A model generated the notes under the pieces. The model was not told the DNA's origin, made no database searches, and saw only the letters and a list, made by a program, of their open reading frames with translations. From NCBI GenBank assembly GCA_037447655.1, contig JBBHKE010003572.1, positions 186,001 to 250,000 of the forward strand: a stretch of 64,000 bases of DNA, read 5' to 3'. Below, in pieces: positions 19,969-30,971 of the stretch. Each line of letters opens with the position of its first letter. Position 1 is the stretch's first letter. The position numbers and the translations under genes were made by a program. The DNA comes from Zygnema cylindricum. Taxonomy: Eukaryota; Streptophyta; Zygnematophyceae; Zygnematales; Zygnemataceae.

Positions 19969-22383
19969 TCAGTTACAAATATAATTCGCCGTAAGAATCG
20001 CATCTCCCCACAAAAACATCTCTCGTCCGAAGCTATGAACCATCGCACGGACCATTTCTTGTAAGGTACGATTCTTCCTCTCGGCCACTCCATTTGACTC
20101 CAGAGAATAAGACGCCGTGAATTGGTGCCTTATCCCCCACTCCTTACAATACCCTTCAAAGACAACAAACTCTCCTCCATTGTCGGAACGAATGGATTTT
20201 AATTTCTTATCAATTTGCCTTTCGGCCATTACATGCCACTCTTTAAATTTTTCGAAGGCATCCGATTTCTTCTTAAATAAATAAACCCATGATTTCCGAG
20301 AGAAATCATCAACAATCACCAAAATGTATTTGTTACCTCCAATTGTTTCGGGTTTAATGTGCCCACAAAGATCAATGGGGACAACCTCTAAAAGATTTTG
20401 AGCACGATGCTTAATGTCTTTACGCGGATGAGATTTCCGAATTTGACGTCCTTGACTACATCCTCCACATCCGTTAATATTCTCACCGGATGCGAGATCC
20501 AAGCCCCTCACCGAAGAATGACGAATCATTTTCTTCAAACTTACCTCGGATGTGTGACACATCCGGTGATGCCATAATGTAAGATCACCTTTTAATTCCG
20601 AAATTTGATGTGAAATTCCTACGGTGGGAATTTTAGATTTCGGCCTCCTCCACAATAGCCGACTATGATTCGCATCCGTCACTTCTCCTTCACCAATAAC
20701 ATTCCCTTTCTCATTCCAAATTTCAATTGATTGATCTCCTCTCGCGAGTAAGCTTCCACCACTCTTTTGAATTTGTGGAACGCTTAATAAATTCACGGAA
20801 CCATCCGGAATATAGAGAGTGTTTTGGAGTCGATATTCCGTTGATCTTTCTCTCCCATCAACATCCCATGATAAGAGATCAAGCCGGACCGTACCGACCG
20901 TGCCAACCGAAATGACATGGCCGCTCGCAACCGTAATAAATTTTGGAACCGTAAGTTCCCGCATATCATCAAATAGGGTGGCATCCGTACAAACGTGATG
21001 AGATGCACCCGTATCGATAATCCACTCTTTCTCCAAATTTTCTCCACTCTTTACCGAATCGATAGTAAGGTTGAGAATCGGGAAATCATCACCGGAATCA
21101 TTACCATAAGTAAAATAATTTACATTTCCATAGCCACGGTCACTGCCGCGGCCTCCACCTCGGCCGCCTCTATCTCCTCCTCTACCTCCTCTTCCACCTC
21201 GAGAATCTCCATTCCTTGCGTGACATTGGGGGCTCGTGTGCCCCCACTTCCCACAAGAATAACATTGTTTATCTTTATCCGGGCAAGAGGATGACAAATG
21301 CCCAAGTCGGTTACACCGATAACAAGTCACATTTGAAAGATCCGTAGGAACCTTCGGCGGGCGGCCTTGCTCTTTCTTAATACCTCGACCGCCACCACCA
21401 CCTTTCGGACCACCTCCTTTACCACCACCTCTTCCACCGACAAAATTTAGATCCGGGGTTTCGGCATCGGTGGAGTTAAGAACTCCTCCTCCACTTGAAG
21501 AGGTCGTTGAAGCTCCCTCCGACATTTTAATAAAATTGACGGTGATTCCAAAGGTGTTATCCGCCTTTGCTCGTAGGATAGATTTAAGATGTGAAAGCTT
21601 ATCCGGTAGAGCATTTAGAAAGACACTCAATTTATCCGCATCCAAGATAACTCGGCCATTGTTGAGTAATTGCTCGAGTATAATATTGAAGCGTTTTACG
21701 GCATCGTCCATTAATTCATCTGGTTTGATTTTGAAGTTCATAAAATCGGTGTAAACATATTGACCCTTATTTTCAACACCCTTCTCATATTGCTCCTCAA
21801 GTGTTTGCCAACACTCATGGGCCGTGCCGTGAGCGAGGAAATGATCAAGAACGGAGGAAGTACAATTTTTCATTAAGCCGGTCGTTGCCGCGATATCTTT
21901 CAACCTCCATTGAGCACGAGCCTTGCTCTCGGTCGGCATCTTCTCCTCTCCATTGACAATTCTCCAAAGCCTCTTGAGAATAAGTTGATTTGAGATAAAC
22001 TTCCTCCATACCGCATAATTGGTGCCATTAAAGGCCACGGATTTCCCCGACATATTATAATCATCTTCGTTTTCCAATGCTTCTTCAAAATCTGAATCCT
22101 CCTCTATTTTTGATTTTCCTTTCCTCATTCTCTCTCTTCTCTCTTCTTCATTTACTCCTCCACTAAATGGATCGGCAGCCTGAAATGAAGTAAATTCTCT
22201 TTGCTCACTAGATTGAGTTTGAAATCGTGAATCTACATATCTCATTAATGTATCAAACATTTTTTCAAATTTCTCCTCTATGTTCCGGTTCTCCTCAAAC
22301 TGAGTACCGAAAAGACTCAACTCTTTCTGTCTGTTAGAAGTCGTCATGGGGGAAGGAGTATTTCTATTCTTCTTCCTCCCCAT
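19969..22383 (-). CDS. Copia Gag-protease-integrase ORF (804 codons), copy II
   Basis: The longest intact frame of the window. In order: a basic, Ser/Thr-rich N-terminus; a UBN2-type copia Gag capsid region (residues about 110-290, YAVWRKFISNQL, YEKGVENKGQYV); a Gly-rich linker; two CCHC zinc knuckles (CYRCNRLGHLSSSC and CYSCGKWGHTSPQC, about 355-390) that bind RNA; and an RGG-like stretch. The aspartic protease follows with WIIDTGASHHVC (about 455). Then comes the pre-integrase zinc region (LWHHRMCHTSEVSL, CGGC), and an integrase core with PIDLCG, RSDNGGEF and ESNGVAERKN supplying D, D and E. The start is the first ATG after the primer site (MGRKKNRNTP). It ends at a CGA-to-TGA mutation inside integrase, so RT would not be made from this copy without repair. 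Confidence 0.95.
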   Translation of the reverse strand: MGRKKNRNTPSPMTTSNRQKELSLFGTQFEENRNIEEKFEKMFDTLMRYVDSRFQTQSSEQREFTSFQAADPFSGGVNEEERRERMRKGKSKIEEDSDFEEALENEDDYNMSGKSVAFNGTNYAVWRKFISNQLILKRLWRIVNGEEKMPTESKARAQWRLKDIAATTGLMKNCTSSVLDHFLAHGTAHECWQTLEEQYEKGVENKGQYVYTDFMNFKIKPDELMDDAVKRFNIILEQLLNNGRVILDADKLSVFLNALPDKLSHLKSILRAKADNTFGITVNFIKMSEGASTTSSSGGGVLNSTDAETPDLNFVGGRGGGKGGGPKGGGGGRGIKKEQGRPPKVPTDLSNVTCYRCNRLGHLSSSCPDKDKQCYSCGKWGHTSPQCHARNGDSRGGRGGRGGDRGGRGGGRGSDRGYGNVNYFTYGNDSGDDFPILNLTIDSVKSGENLEKEWIIDTGASHHVCTDATLFDDMRELTVPKFITVASGHVISVGTVGTVRLDLLSWDVDGRERSTEYRLQNTLYIPDGSVNLLSVPQIQKSGGSLLARGDQSIEIWNEKGNVIGEGEVTDANHSRLLWRRPKSKIPTVGISHQISELKGDLTLWHHRMCHTSEVSLKKMIRHSSVRGLDLASGENINGCGGCSQGRQIRKSHPRKDIKHRAQNLLEVVPIDLCGHIKPETIGGNKYILVIVDDFSRKSWVYLFKKKSDAFEKFKEWHVMAERQIDKKLKSIRSDNGGEFVVFEGYCKEWGIRHQFTASYSLESNGVAERKNRTLQEMVRAMVHSFGREMFLWGDAILTANYICN

Positions 22384-22416
22384 ACGCTCTCTCTATATCC
22401 AAAAAAAAAGACACTA

Positions 22417-22428
22417 GCTCCGATACCA
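22417..22428 (-). other. tRNA primer binding site of copia copy II
   Basis: Two bases after the 5' LTR the minus strand reads TGGTATCGGAGC, one change from TGGTATCAGAGC, the complement of plant initiator-Met tRNA used by most copia elements. Confidence 0.88.
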
Positions 22429-22430
22429 AT

Positions 22431-23113
22431 TGTAGGATCTTTGAAATAAATAATCACAAAATTAACTCACAGAGAATTCACAAAGATACACTGATTTCAT
22501 ACACAGCGGAAGCTCATAGATAAAAAGAAAATTCAGCCAAAAAGGTTTATATGTGTTTTTGGCCAAAGCCTTTTTACATCATCTCTCTTCTCTCTTCTCT
22601 CTTCACTCTTCTCTTTAAATAATCTCTACTCCAATATCAAATCCTCTATGATTCAATAATGTAAGATCTATTAATACAATTTGATTAATTCGATACTCTG
22701 CACATGTACACTGCTGCCTATATATACTCGCTACTCTACACTAAGAGACAACAAGATAAGACAAGCATAACTTAGCGTAGCGACGAAGTCTGTCCCTAGC
22801 TGACTGTGCACTCTTCAATGAAAGTTCCACGAAGGAAGGCGCACACGCTTCTTCCTTTGAAACAACAAAACTCCAAACGTTGACTTAAACACGTGTCGCT
22901 TCACGAACACACCTGCACGCAAATTGAAACACTTGTACATGAAGACAAAAGTCACGCGAAACGAAATAGTATGTTTCGTTCGCGGACGCTTCAAAAAATA
23001 GTACCACGAAACTTACATCGTACGTTTCGTATGATGACGTGGTACTTCATGTCAACAATTAAATGTTGGTATGACGCTTCGCGGAAATACCGCGAAACGA
23101 CAATATCCCAACA
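22431..23113 (-). repeat. 5' LTR of minus-strand copia copy II
   Basis: It starts TGTTGGGATATTGTCG and ends AAAGATCCTACA on the minus strand, followed by the primer site. Length is 683 bp against 691 bp for the copy I LTR. It contains a GAGAAGAGAGAAGAG purine tract in the promoter-proximal half. Confidence 0.9.
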
Positions 23114-23395
23114 CAATGTTGATTTAATGTTTTATAATCTGAATGCTTATGCTGCTATAATTGTTTGTAAGAAAGCTCAAAATTTATTATCGATCCTCTC
23201 ATGATGTGACATCAATGTTTCTGTACGATTCTCCTGAACGGTAGCGTACCATTCAAAAATCGCGTACCGTACCATTTGGTGCATACACCCTGTACCGTAC
23301 CATTCTCATGTCCGTACCATTTGAATGTCCAATATCTTTTTCGTTCCGTACAGTTCAACCAAATCATTTAGCCTGTCCCGTGCTACCTATCCCCA

Positions 23396-23674
23396 TCAGT
23401 TCCGATCCGTACCGTATCCCGTGACGTGACGTACAGTCTCGCCCGGCCGATGCATGAGCTCGTGGACGTCCGACACCCAGCGATGCGAGTAAGCTTCCGC
23501 GAAGTTTCCAGCACTAGCCGCCAAAAGCAGCAGCCCGGCCAGCGCCAGCCGCGGCAGTGTGACGTTGGCGGCCAGGAAGGGGAAGTACGAGGGGGGGGAG
23601 GAGCGAGAGAGGACGAGGCGGAGGGTGACGTGTAAGGCACAGAAACACGACGAACGAGGTACGTTACACATCAA
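23396..23674 (-). other. GC-rich island with a possible signal-peptide exon
   Basis: This stretch is far richer in G+C than its surroundings. A minus-strand frame holds a hydrophobic segment (LPRLALAGLLLLAASAGN) preceded by charged residues and followed by FAEAYSHRWVSDVHELM. That arrangement resembles a secretory signal followed by a mature N-terminus. A splice donor could follow, but none is compelling. I do not recognise the protein. It could be a captured or leftover first exon of a host gene, or chance in GC-rich DNA. Confidence 0.3.
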
Positions 23675-23741
23675 AGGATTTTGAAAAGTTACTGAAATGA
23701 GTACCCTACTTTGTATCGGAGTTTCGCTTGTGGTGAAGCTA

Positions 23742-24281
23742 CACCGCCAATCATTATTAGCGTAGGAGTTTGATTAGCGTATAATAATAATTACAGTGGT
23801 GCACGCTATTTATGAATTTGATTTTTTTTGAAAAAATCATACATTCTAATTGTTTGATTATGGTAATTTGGATCTTTGAAAAAAAAAAGGTCGGTCGCAA
23901 ACATGCTTACACTAATATAGGTCTTCCTACAAAATCTGACAAATCGTACACAAATCGTACATTCACACGGTCGAAACACGGCTGTCGGACGAATATGTGG
24001 GAACAAGATTTTTTACAACCTGGTTTTATTTCCTTTTTAGATCGCACATTCTCATGCGTCTGCGGTTACTAAAACCAATTTATTGTAATTTTTAACTCTA
24101 AGAGGTACATTTATGTACGGTCTGACACTGACCGTACATAGCTCTATTAAAGAGACAATGCACTGAAAATAACCCTAAATAGAATAAAGAAAAAAATAGA
24201 ATGAACTACACTAATGGAGAATAAAAAGAAAAAAATGTGGGACGGAATTAGTGTACACAACGCTAATAACGATTTGCGGTG
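23742..24281. mobile_element. Family A MITE (complete)
   Basis: Ends CACCGCCAATCATTATTAGCG and CGCTAATAACGATTTGCGGTG, flanked by TA. At 540 bp it matches the full-length class. Interior repeats GTACGGTCTGACACTGACC, which can form a short hairpin. Confidence 0.88.
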
Positions 24282-24402
24282 TACTGTAATTTACAAATCA
24301 AATCGTTTTAGGTGATTGTTACTTTACTTTGACTTTAAATAGACGGTCTTGTATTCTTGTTTGACTAGATGGCAATTTGGGAGCACGACACGTGCTAAAG
24401 TA

Positions 24403-24596
24403 CACCGCCAATGGCTATTAGAGTTAAGGATTAAACAGCGTCAAAAAAAAATTAGCGTTATTTATTCTAATTTAGTACCTGCGACGTGGCAGATTATGGT
24501 CCACCTACTTAAATAGCGTTATTAATTGTATTTCAGGTTTTTTTTTTGAAAAAAGGCACCAAATTGGCTTATATACTCTATTAGCGATTGGCGGTG
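24403..24596. mobile_element. Family A MITE (short class)
   Basis: Ends CACCGCCAATGGCTATTAGAG and the inverted partner, flanked by TA. It is an internally deleted form of about 194 bp that keeps only the terminal regions. Confidence 0.85.
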
Positions 24597-24859
24597 TAAT
24601 AGTTTTAGCGGTTGGCGGTAGTGTGCTCAAATCTTACAGGTGTACGGCACAGATTACGTTCATCATTGGGCTCTACCAATCAAGACCAAGGATCAACTCC
24701 ACAAAGGTTCCGAATAAGGATGCGTCTCCATGTGCCAAAGTAAGGAATTTTTCTTGTCGTTTTGCTGTAAAACCTAGAGCCGTACCGCGTAAGTTTCAAC
24801 CGTACAAAAAAATAGAAAAAAGTAGTACATTTTGCGTCATCGTCAAATCTAGGATGTAA

Positions 24860-24919
24860 TGCATGTCAAAATTTGGGTGACGGAATTAGCGTACAGAACT
24901 CTAATCACAATTCGCGGTG
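24860..24919. mobile_element. Family A right-end fragment
   Basis: GGAATTAGCGTACAGAACTC leads into the terminus ATTCGCGGTG followed by TA. A matching left end was not found within the preceding 300 bp, apart from a vague TTAGCGGTTGGCGGTAG at 24606. Confidence 0.6.
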
Positions 24920-26370
24920 TACTGATTTTTTCATTCCATTACAATGCCATTTCACGAAATCAAGAGGAATCTCCGAGGGCGCCCCAACAACTTGCACACG
25001 TCGCCACTCTCACGTAGCCTCACATTCAAGCCTTTGCAAACTTCACTATTCATCTTCCTTTCACGAGGCGGCTTCACGCTAACCGGTGGGAAGCTGGAGA
25101 AAATAGTTGAAGTGGCGTTTTCCGACCACTTCTAAAGAAATTCAAGCACTGTTTTTGCCTTAAAAAAAATGAAAACCCATCATTATTATTGTTATGTTTT
25201 TTAACCCGGACAAAGGGCGATAATAAGTCTATTTTATTATGTTGTTTCATCTGAAATATTTACCACGTTTTTATAGGCTCAAAATTACCAAAAATAATTT
25301 CTAATTATTGTGCTTAATATTTTTTTTTTTACGCCACACTTAATCTACTGTGCAAATACGTAATTCTAAACCAAATTATCATTATTATAATTACTATTAT
25401 TGTCTTTATTTGATTTTCTTTATTATCTTTATTTATTTACACAAGAATGAAAAAAACGCTTGGAAATAACGTTTCAAAGCACGTGCTAATTGCCAAAAAG
25501 GTAACCGTACAAGGAAGGCAGCAGAAACGACACTTCTTTAGCCATGGGCAGCATCCATAGACAAATGGTTGAAAAGGAAAGAGTTTACAAATGTCACAAA
25601 AATATATGCGATGTCACAAACAATTTTGAACAATCCGGTGCGTCATTACAAATTGTTCCCGCTGACAACCGTCACGGCCATTGTCAGCGTATATAACCGT
25701 CACACCTTTAAGTAACAATTATTTTGTTACACATAGGGACACCCAAAATCCAAGTCCGCCGGATCTGCGCTAAAAAACAAAGTAATTTAGCTAAGTTTCA
25801 AGTACATGGAGACAAACCCTAAAAGTAGTTCAATGTAAAACAATATTGCCTTAAAAGTTAAAATTGAGTGGGATTGTTATCTTGTAGTGCAATTTTGGGC
25901 ACTTTTTTACGGTTCAACGAAAAATTTATTTCAAAAGTTTCACAATATCGAATCAAGTAACAGAGTCCACAATTTCCCACGAGTCCACAAATTTTCAAGA
26001 GTCAAGGACTTGGGGTGGTTCTCTATATGCCAAAATAAAGATTTATTTCTATCATTTTCCCCATAAACTTTGCTCGGTACTGATAAAACCTAAAGACGTA
26101 CAAAAAAAAAAAAAACTAAGTGATAAAAACTGAAGTACAATATGCCTCATGCTCAAACTTAGAAATGTACTAGCTTGTTGTCTTATGTTTTTAAACCCAC
26201 GGCAACATCATGCCACGTCAAAAAGTAATTCTCAAGGCACTAGTTTATATCATATATTCTATATAGGAGAGAGAGAGTTAGGCGGAGAGCAACCATGGTT
26301 GTCTCTTAGCAGACAAATTGGAAACTAAGGAGAGAGAGAGGAGGAGTACTTAACAAAATGTTTTTAACCG
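24920..26370. other. AT-rich stretch, no gene seen
   Basis: Short ORFs only, no conserved domain. A GAGAGAGAG tract occurs at about 26265-26340. The right end merges into an LTR whose start I could not place. Confidence 0.5.
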
Positions 26371-27125
26371 ACATGGAATTGATCTTACGTTCTATGGAGT
26401 CCAACATAGTTGGTGGCCTTATCCATTGAGTCGTAGAAGAATCGATACACGTATATGGTGCGATAATAATTAAAACAGATCACGCGCGGCTATTTCATTT
26501 AACGTCGAGCTTTGTGGCTATTTCATTTAACGTCGAGCTTTCTAAATGGTGAACACACAACAGGCAAAGTACGACCGCCGCAAAGTTCAAACAGCCACAA
26601 AGAACATTCTGCGCGACGCTAGAATCAAACGGACGACATCGATTGGAAAATTGCGAGCGGAAGGTTCATGTTAGCGTCGGCATACCGAAATGGCTCTTTT
26701 GGCGGCTTATGCCAAAGAGCAGACAGATTCACACATGGCATGTCTATTCTATAGAGGTATACATGGCAGGTCTATTCTATAGAGGTATTCTATAGAGGTC
26801 TGCAGAGGAAGATGCAAAAAATCCATAGCGTCGAACATAGAAGGTACATTGATTTCATTGGTGTTGTACAAAAGCCATAGAGATCGTACCACGGCTAGTG
26901 TACCTTCTCTTGTACAAAATGTACGTTATAGTATTCTAATTGGTAGTCAGGTCACAAAAAAGGGGTTGTGAGTAGGACTTTAAAACTCACAAAGGTTTAT
27001 AGTACCTCTCTCCCAGAGAGCTTGTGTATATATTTGCTCACTTTGATCATCCATAGCATTTCGCTCGGGTGAGCAATTTCACTGATTCTTCTCAAGGCGG
27101 ACTTAGGGGAGTTTTGCCTTCACCG
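26371..27125 (+). repeat. LTR fragment of copia family F, copy a
   Basis: It aligns with the LTRs at 27.6-28.4 kb and 50.8-52.0 kb. Shared marks are an antisense tRNA-like start (26371-26432), a TATATATTTGC promoter-like site near 27030, and the GGACTTAGGGGAGTTTTGCC block near 27098. A 27-bp unit ending AACGTCGAGCTTT is tandemly duplicated at about 26487-26541. The true 5' end was not resolved. Confidence 0.7.
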
Positions 27126-27129
27126 AATG

Positions 27130-27575
27130 AAGTCGGTTAGAATTATTGCTTGCCTAGGTGGTTGCTATTCTTTGTCAAACCAAAGTAAGTTTGGGCTACA
27201 CTATAGGCTTATGTTGAGCTGTGTATTCTTGGCGGCTATAGAGCCCCTTGAATTTCATATTCCACTATTGAGGCTGAGTACATGGCTTCTTGTGGTGCCG
27301 CCAAAGAATAAATGTGAGTGAAATTTCTTCTAGAAGAACTTGGGTTCATGAAGTCCGGAACTCAGAATATTTTTTGTGATAATCTAGTTATTATCTCTAT
27401 TGCAGCTAATCCGAAACATCACTTTAAAGCTAAGCATATTGATATTAGACTAAGCTTTTTCAGAGAAGGTTGAAAATAAAATCATTAAATTGGTTCATAA
27501 ATCTGATAAAAAAAGATTCCCTTATCTTTAGTAAATTTTTCCAACTATATTTGTGGACTAAAATTCAAAAGTTAC
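27130..27575 (+). pseudogene. Copia RNase H remnant
   Basis: Fragments of a copia RNase H in shifting frames: STIEAEYMASCGAAKE, then FLLEELGFMKSGTQNIFCDN, ANPKHHFKAKHIDIRLSFF. At least two stops and two frameshifts. It is directly followed by a purine tract and the next LTR, so it is the internal remnant of a strongly deleted element flanked by two family F LTRs. Confidence 0.85.
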
Positions 27576-27589
27576 TAGGAATTAAAGGG

Positions 27590-28390
27590 AGTGTTGAAAA
27601 GGGGTAATTAATGGTTCACTTCTCTATTTTAATTAGACTCTAAAGAGAAAGAGAGGATCACAAAAAACCATCGTTGCCTCCTTGATCAAAAGGTTGAGAC
27701 TGGAATAGAAGACATTTTACCAAAAAGTTGGACTGGCCCGGTTTGATCCTGGGTGCTCTATATTCCAGAATAGCTTGCCGCTTTATCCGTTAAGTCGTTG
27801 TAAAACAATACGCATATTGGGTTTGATATATAAACAAACAATTATGCGACAGATAAATTCATTTACAAATGAAACGGAAAATGAGGCGCATGTGAAACAA
27901 TTCATGCAAGGACGCGAATTTGAACAGTGTAAATATATTTTATGGACCGGTCGTCGTTGCAGTTGCCAACCCGAAATAGAAATTTGGCGGCTTTTTGAGA
28001 TAATGTTAGCGATGCCACGTGGCACCACATTATTAGACAGCGGAGAATATACGAGAAGGAACCATGGATCTCGGCTTCACCTTGAAGGCCATGTCGTAAA
28101 ATGACAGTACAAGAAGTACATCGGCCAATGTACCTTCTTATGCTGTACAATCTTCTTATTGGTCTAGGGTTCAGTAGTAGGTAGTTCTGAGTAGGGAGAC
28201 TAAGACTTAGTGAAATTTAGCCACCTCTCTTTGAGAAAGCTTCTAACTATAAAGGTCATCTTTGACCATTAATAACTTACTACTTTGGGAGAAAATTCAG
28301 TGATTCTTTCAGAGTTCGGCTCAAGGGAGTCAGGCCCTCCCGGTGGTGAGGGTGGTCAAAATGTTTGTGTGCCAATGTGGCATTTATTCA
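27590..28390 (+). repeat. LTR of copia family F, copy b
   Basis: AATTAAAGGGAG forms the polypurine tract and the LTR starts TGTTGAAAAGGGG. It contains the antisense tRNA-like block at 27730-27795 and a CTATAAAGGTC promoter-like site near 28239. The block GGCTCAAGGGAGTCAGGCC near 28318 is the family's conserved post-promoter segment. Its 3' boundary near 28390 is set by loss of similarity. Confidence 0.75.
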
Positions 28391-28660
28391 GTGGGAAAAA
28401 AAATGGGCAAGCATTATCCTAGAAGTCATTTATACGTTGTATACTCAATGGGCTAATGGAGGCCACAAAGTTTTTGACCAGTTTGAGGTATATCATAATT
28501 AATTCAACTCATTCCATATAATTGTTTGCGTATGGGTAAAGGGTAATACATATATTGCTATTTATGTGGATGATTTGTTAGTCTTAAGCAAGTCTTTAGA
28601 AAAAATTAACAAAATGAAACAGGATCTTAGAAGTCAGTTTGACATAAAATACTACAATTA
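28391..28660 (+). pseudogene. Copia RT fragment (YVDD region)
   Basis: One frame gives NTYIAIYVDDLLVLSKSLE and KINKMKQDLRSQFDIKY, the catalytic YVDD box and the segment before DLGE of copia RT. The fragment stops abruptly where an oppositely oriented LTR begins. Upstream frames are shifted. Confidence 0.85.
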
Positions 28661-28663
28661 TAA

Positions 28664-30403
28664 GACCTCTATAGGTCCTTAGAATGTGCAGTTCACACGA
28701 AGCTCATAGGATAACTCTAACCCCTTTGAGTTTCAACAATAATAACTACCACCCTGGCGAAAAAAACCCAGACCACCTTCACCCCTGTGAAGAGAAGACT
28801 CCCTTAAGTCGATAACAAAATGAATCTTTAAATTTTCTCCCCTGAGCAATATTTTATGAAGGTTCTGTTGTCCATAGCCTATTTCAGCCATAGATTACTC
28901 ACGAAAAACACCCACATATTACCCCAAAAAACTTGCGTTTCAGACAACACAAACAACTCCACAATAAATAAAAGCAGTTCAAACTGCACTAATATGCACT
29001 ATATATTAGAAAATACAACTTCTAAAAATTAGAGGCAGATCTACAAAAAAAATCTAAAAGATATGAGCTCCAGAGTATCCCAAAAACAACTCACAGTTTA
29101 TAAAACTAACTAGTTAAACGTCTCACAAAATTCTACAAACAGTACTATAGAGTAGTGTACACCACAAATTGTAATTAGAGTTAAGAAGAAAATAGAGTAA
29201 AAAAACAAGAAAAAACTGAAACTTTGTGTGCTCCATCGCCCACAGAAATCACAAATCCAAAAGAAGCTAATCTAGATAGTGCCGACTCCCACTTGATATA
29301 AACCTAAATTATTGACCCTTTGACAATCAAAACCCTATTGTAGCTTCACCGTTTTGAAATAAGACTTTCTGTGTGCTCGGTTCCACCACAGAATGCAAAG
29401 GTAGAATATGAGTTTTGAACACATTCACCCACTTTAACTTTCCCTTAGAAATGCAGCCACCCTGGTAGAAAACAACTCTGACCGACTAAACCACTGTGTA
29501 GATAGGACTCCCCTGAGTCCGCAGCAAAAAAAATCACTCAAAATGGTCAAGTAAATTAATTGTTATGGTTGGCCAAAGTTTGCCTTTTATACAAGATGCT
29601 CTCTGGGAGAGGCGACTACCTACCCAAGAAATTCTAAGTCCTATTCTCTCTCTAAGACACAATCTACTGACGTACAGCACCAATCACTTTACTGTACTGT
29701 ACAAGAAAGTACAGGTGCCGATGTAGTTTCTGTACGACCATCGTACGATATGGCTGAAATGTCGAAACACGTCATATCCCTATTTGTTCCTGTAATCTCC
29801 GGAGTTGCCGCAATCCAATGTTGACGTTCCACGTGTCACTTGATGTGGTGATGGCCGTAAAACGTTAAAAGTACATATCTCGCGTTCGCGGCGCCTATCG
29901 TGGCTGTCCGATCAAATCCGGCTATAATTTTAGCTGTTGAAAATAGCCGCGCAATATTTGTTTCGTGTTCGAAACAAATGCGCGATATCCGTTTCATACA
30001 ATATATAAAACCGTACTCTGTACTAATCTATAATGTAACTATGCACTACGTTTATATTTCTCTTTAAATGAACTAGTCTTCTTCTAACTATTTAAATACA
30101 TAACAAACCCTATATGTAGTAGCACTAGTCCTAAGCTTAATGGACAAAGCTATCGGCTATCGAAATCTTGACGGACGATAGGATCCAAGATCAAATCATG
30201 GATCCGTCAATATCCATTTTAGTAAACCTACCATTTATCTACACCTGTCTCTTTGGAGAGCTTAGGAAGCCATGGCTGTAGCTCCCTTTCCAGCCTTCAG
30301 TGACTACAACAAGTGTGGAGGCTTGGAGAAGGGAGTCAGAGGCAGACTGCCTCTGCGCTTTTTCTATCCTAATAAAGACCTAGAAAATACTCATATATCA
30401 ACA
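28664..30403 (-). repeat. Full-length LTR of copia family F in reverse orientation (probable solo LTR)
   Basis: On the minus strand it starts TGTTGATATATGAGTATTTTC and ends near CCTATAGAGGTCTTA. It matches the LTR at 50.8 kb in its first and last parts and the one at 46.4-47.5 kb in its middle, so it is the longest LTR of the family (about 1.7 kb). It includes the antisense tRNA-like block and a CTTGTATAAAAGGC promoter. Neither a primer site nor a polypurine tract adjoins it. Around 29158 it includes a family A-like left end (ACACCACAAATTGTAATTAGAG). Confidence 0.72.
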
Positions 30404-30964
30404 AAAACAATTAGAGTTATGAACGCTAATTTGTGTGAAAGAACTTTTTCACAGAGGAAGTTTACTCTAATTTATTTAAGTACTCTATATTGGGTTATGT
30501 CGGCGATAATTATCCTCACTGTAATTACGAACACTAAACTACGTAGACGTAACTGTTAGTCTGTATAGTTTGATGCCATTACGACGCTAGTACCATTTGT
30601 CGCCTTCAATGTCAGTTAATCTTCACACTGACGACGATGGTGTTGACGGACGAGAGTTATGCGAACAACTTTTTTTACGATATGATTTATTTTTTTGTTT
30701 AGTGCAATTTCACGTGCGAACGAGATTCTATTAAATTGTTATTTTTACCTTTTTACTTATAAAAGTACAATTTTGCACGGTCGGACGTCGTTTGTACTCC
30801 ACACTATTTAAAACGAAACCTATATTATAATATTTTACACTAGTTTAACCTTAATTTAAATAGTATAATGAAAAATTTAGAATCACTAACTCTATTTAAG
30901 GTCGAAGAGTCAAAATTTAGGGCAACCGAATTAGCATTATTTATTATAATTACGATTCGCGGTG
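30404..30964. mobile_element. Family A element, left end missing
   Basis: Right terminus ATTACGATTCGCGGTG followed by TA. The left part is cut where the reverse LTR begins. Interior GTCGTTTGTACTCCACACTATTT motif is the family signature. Confidence 0.7.
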
Positions 30965-30971
30965 TACTATA

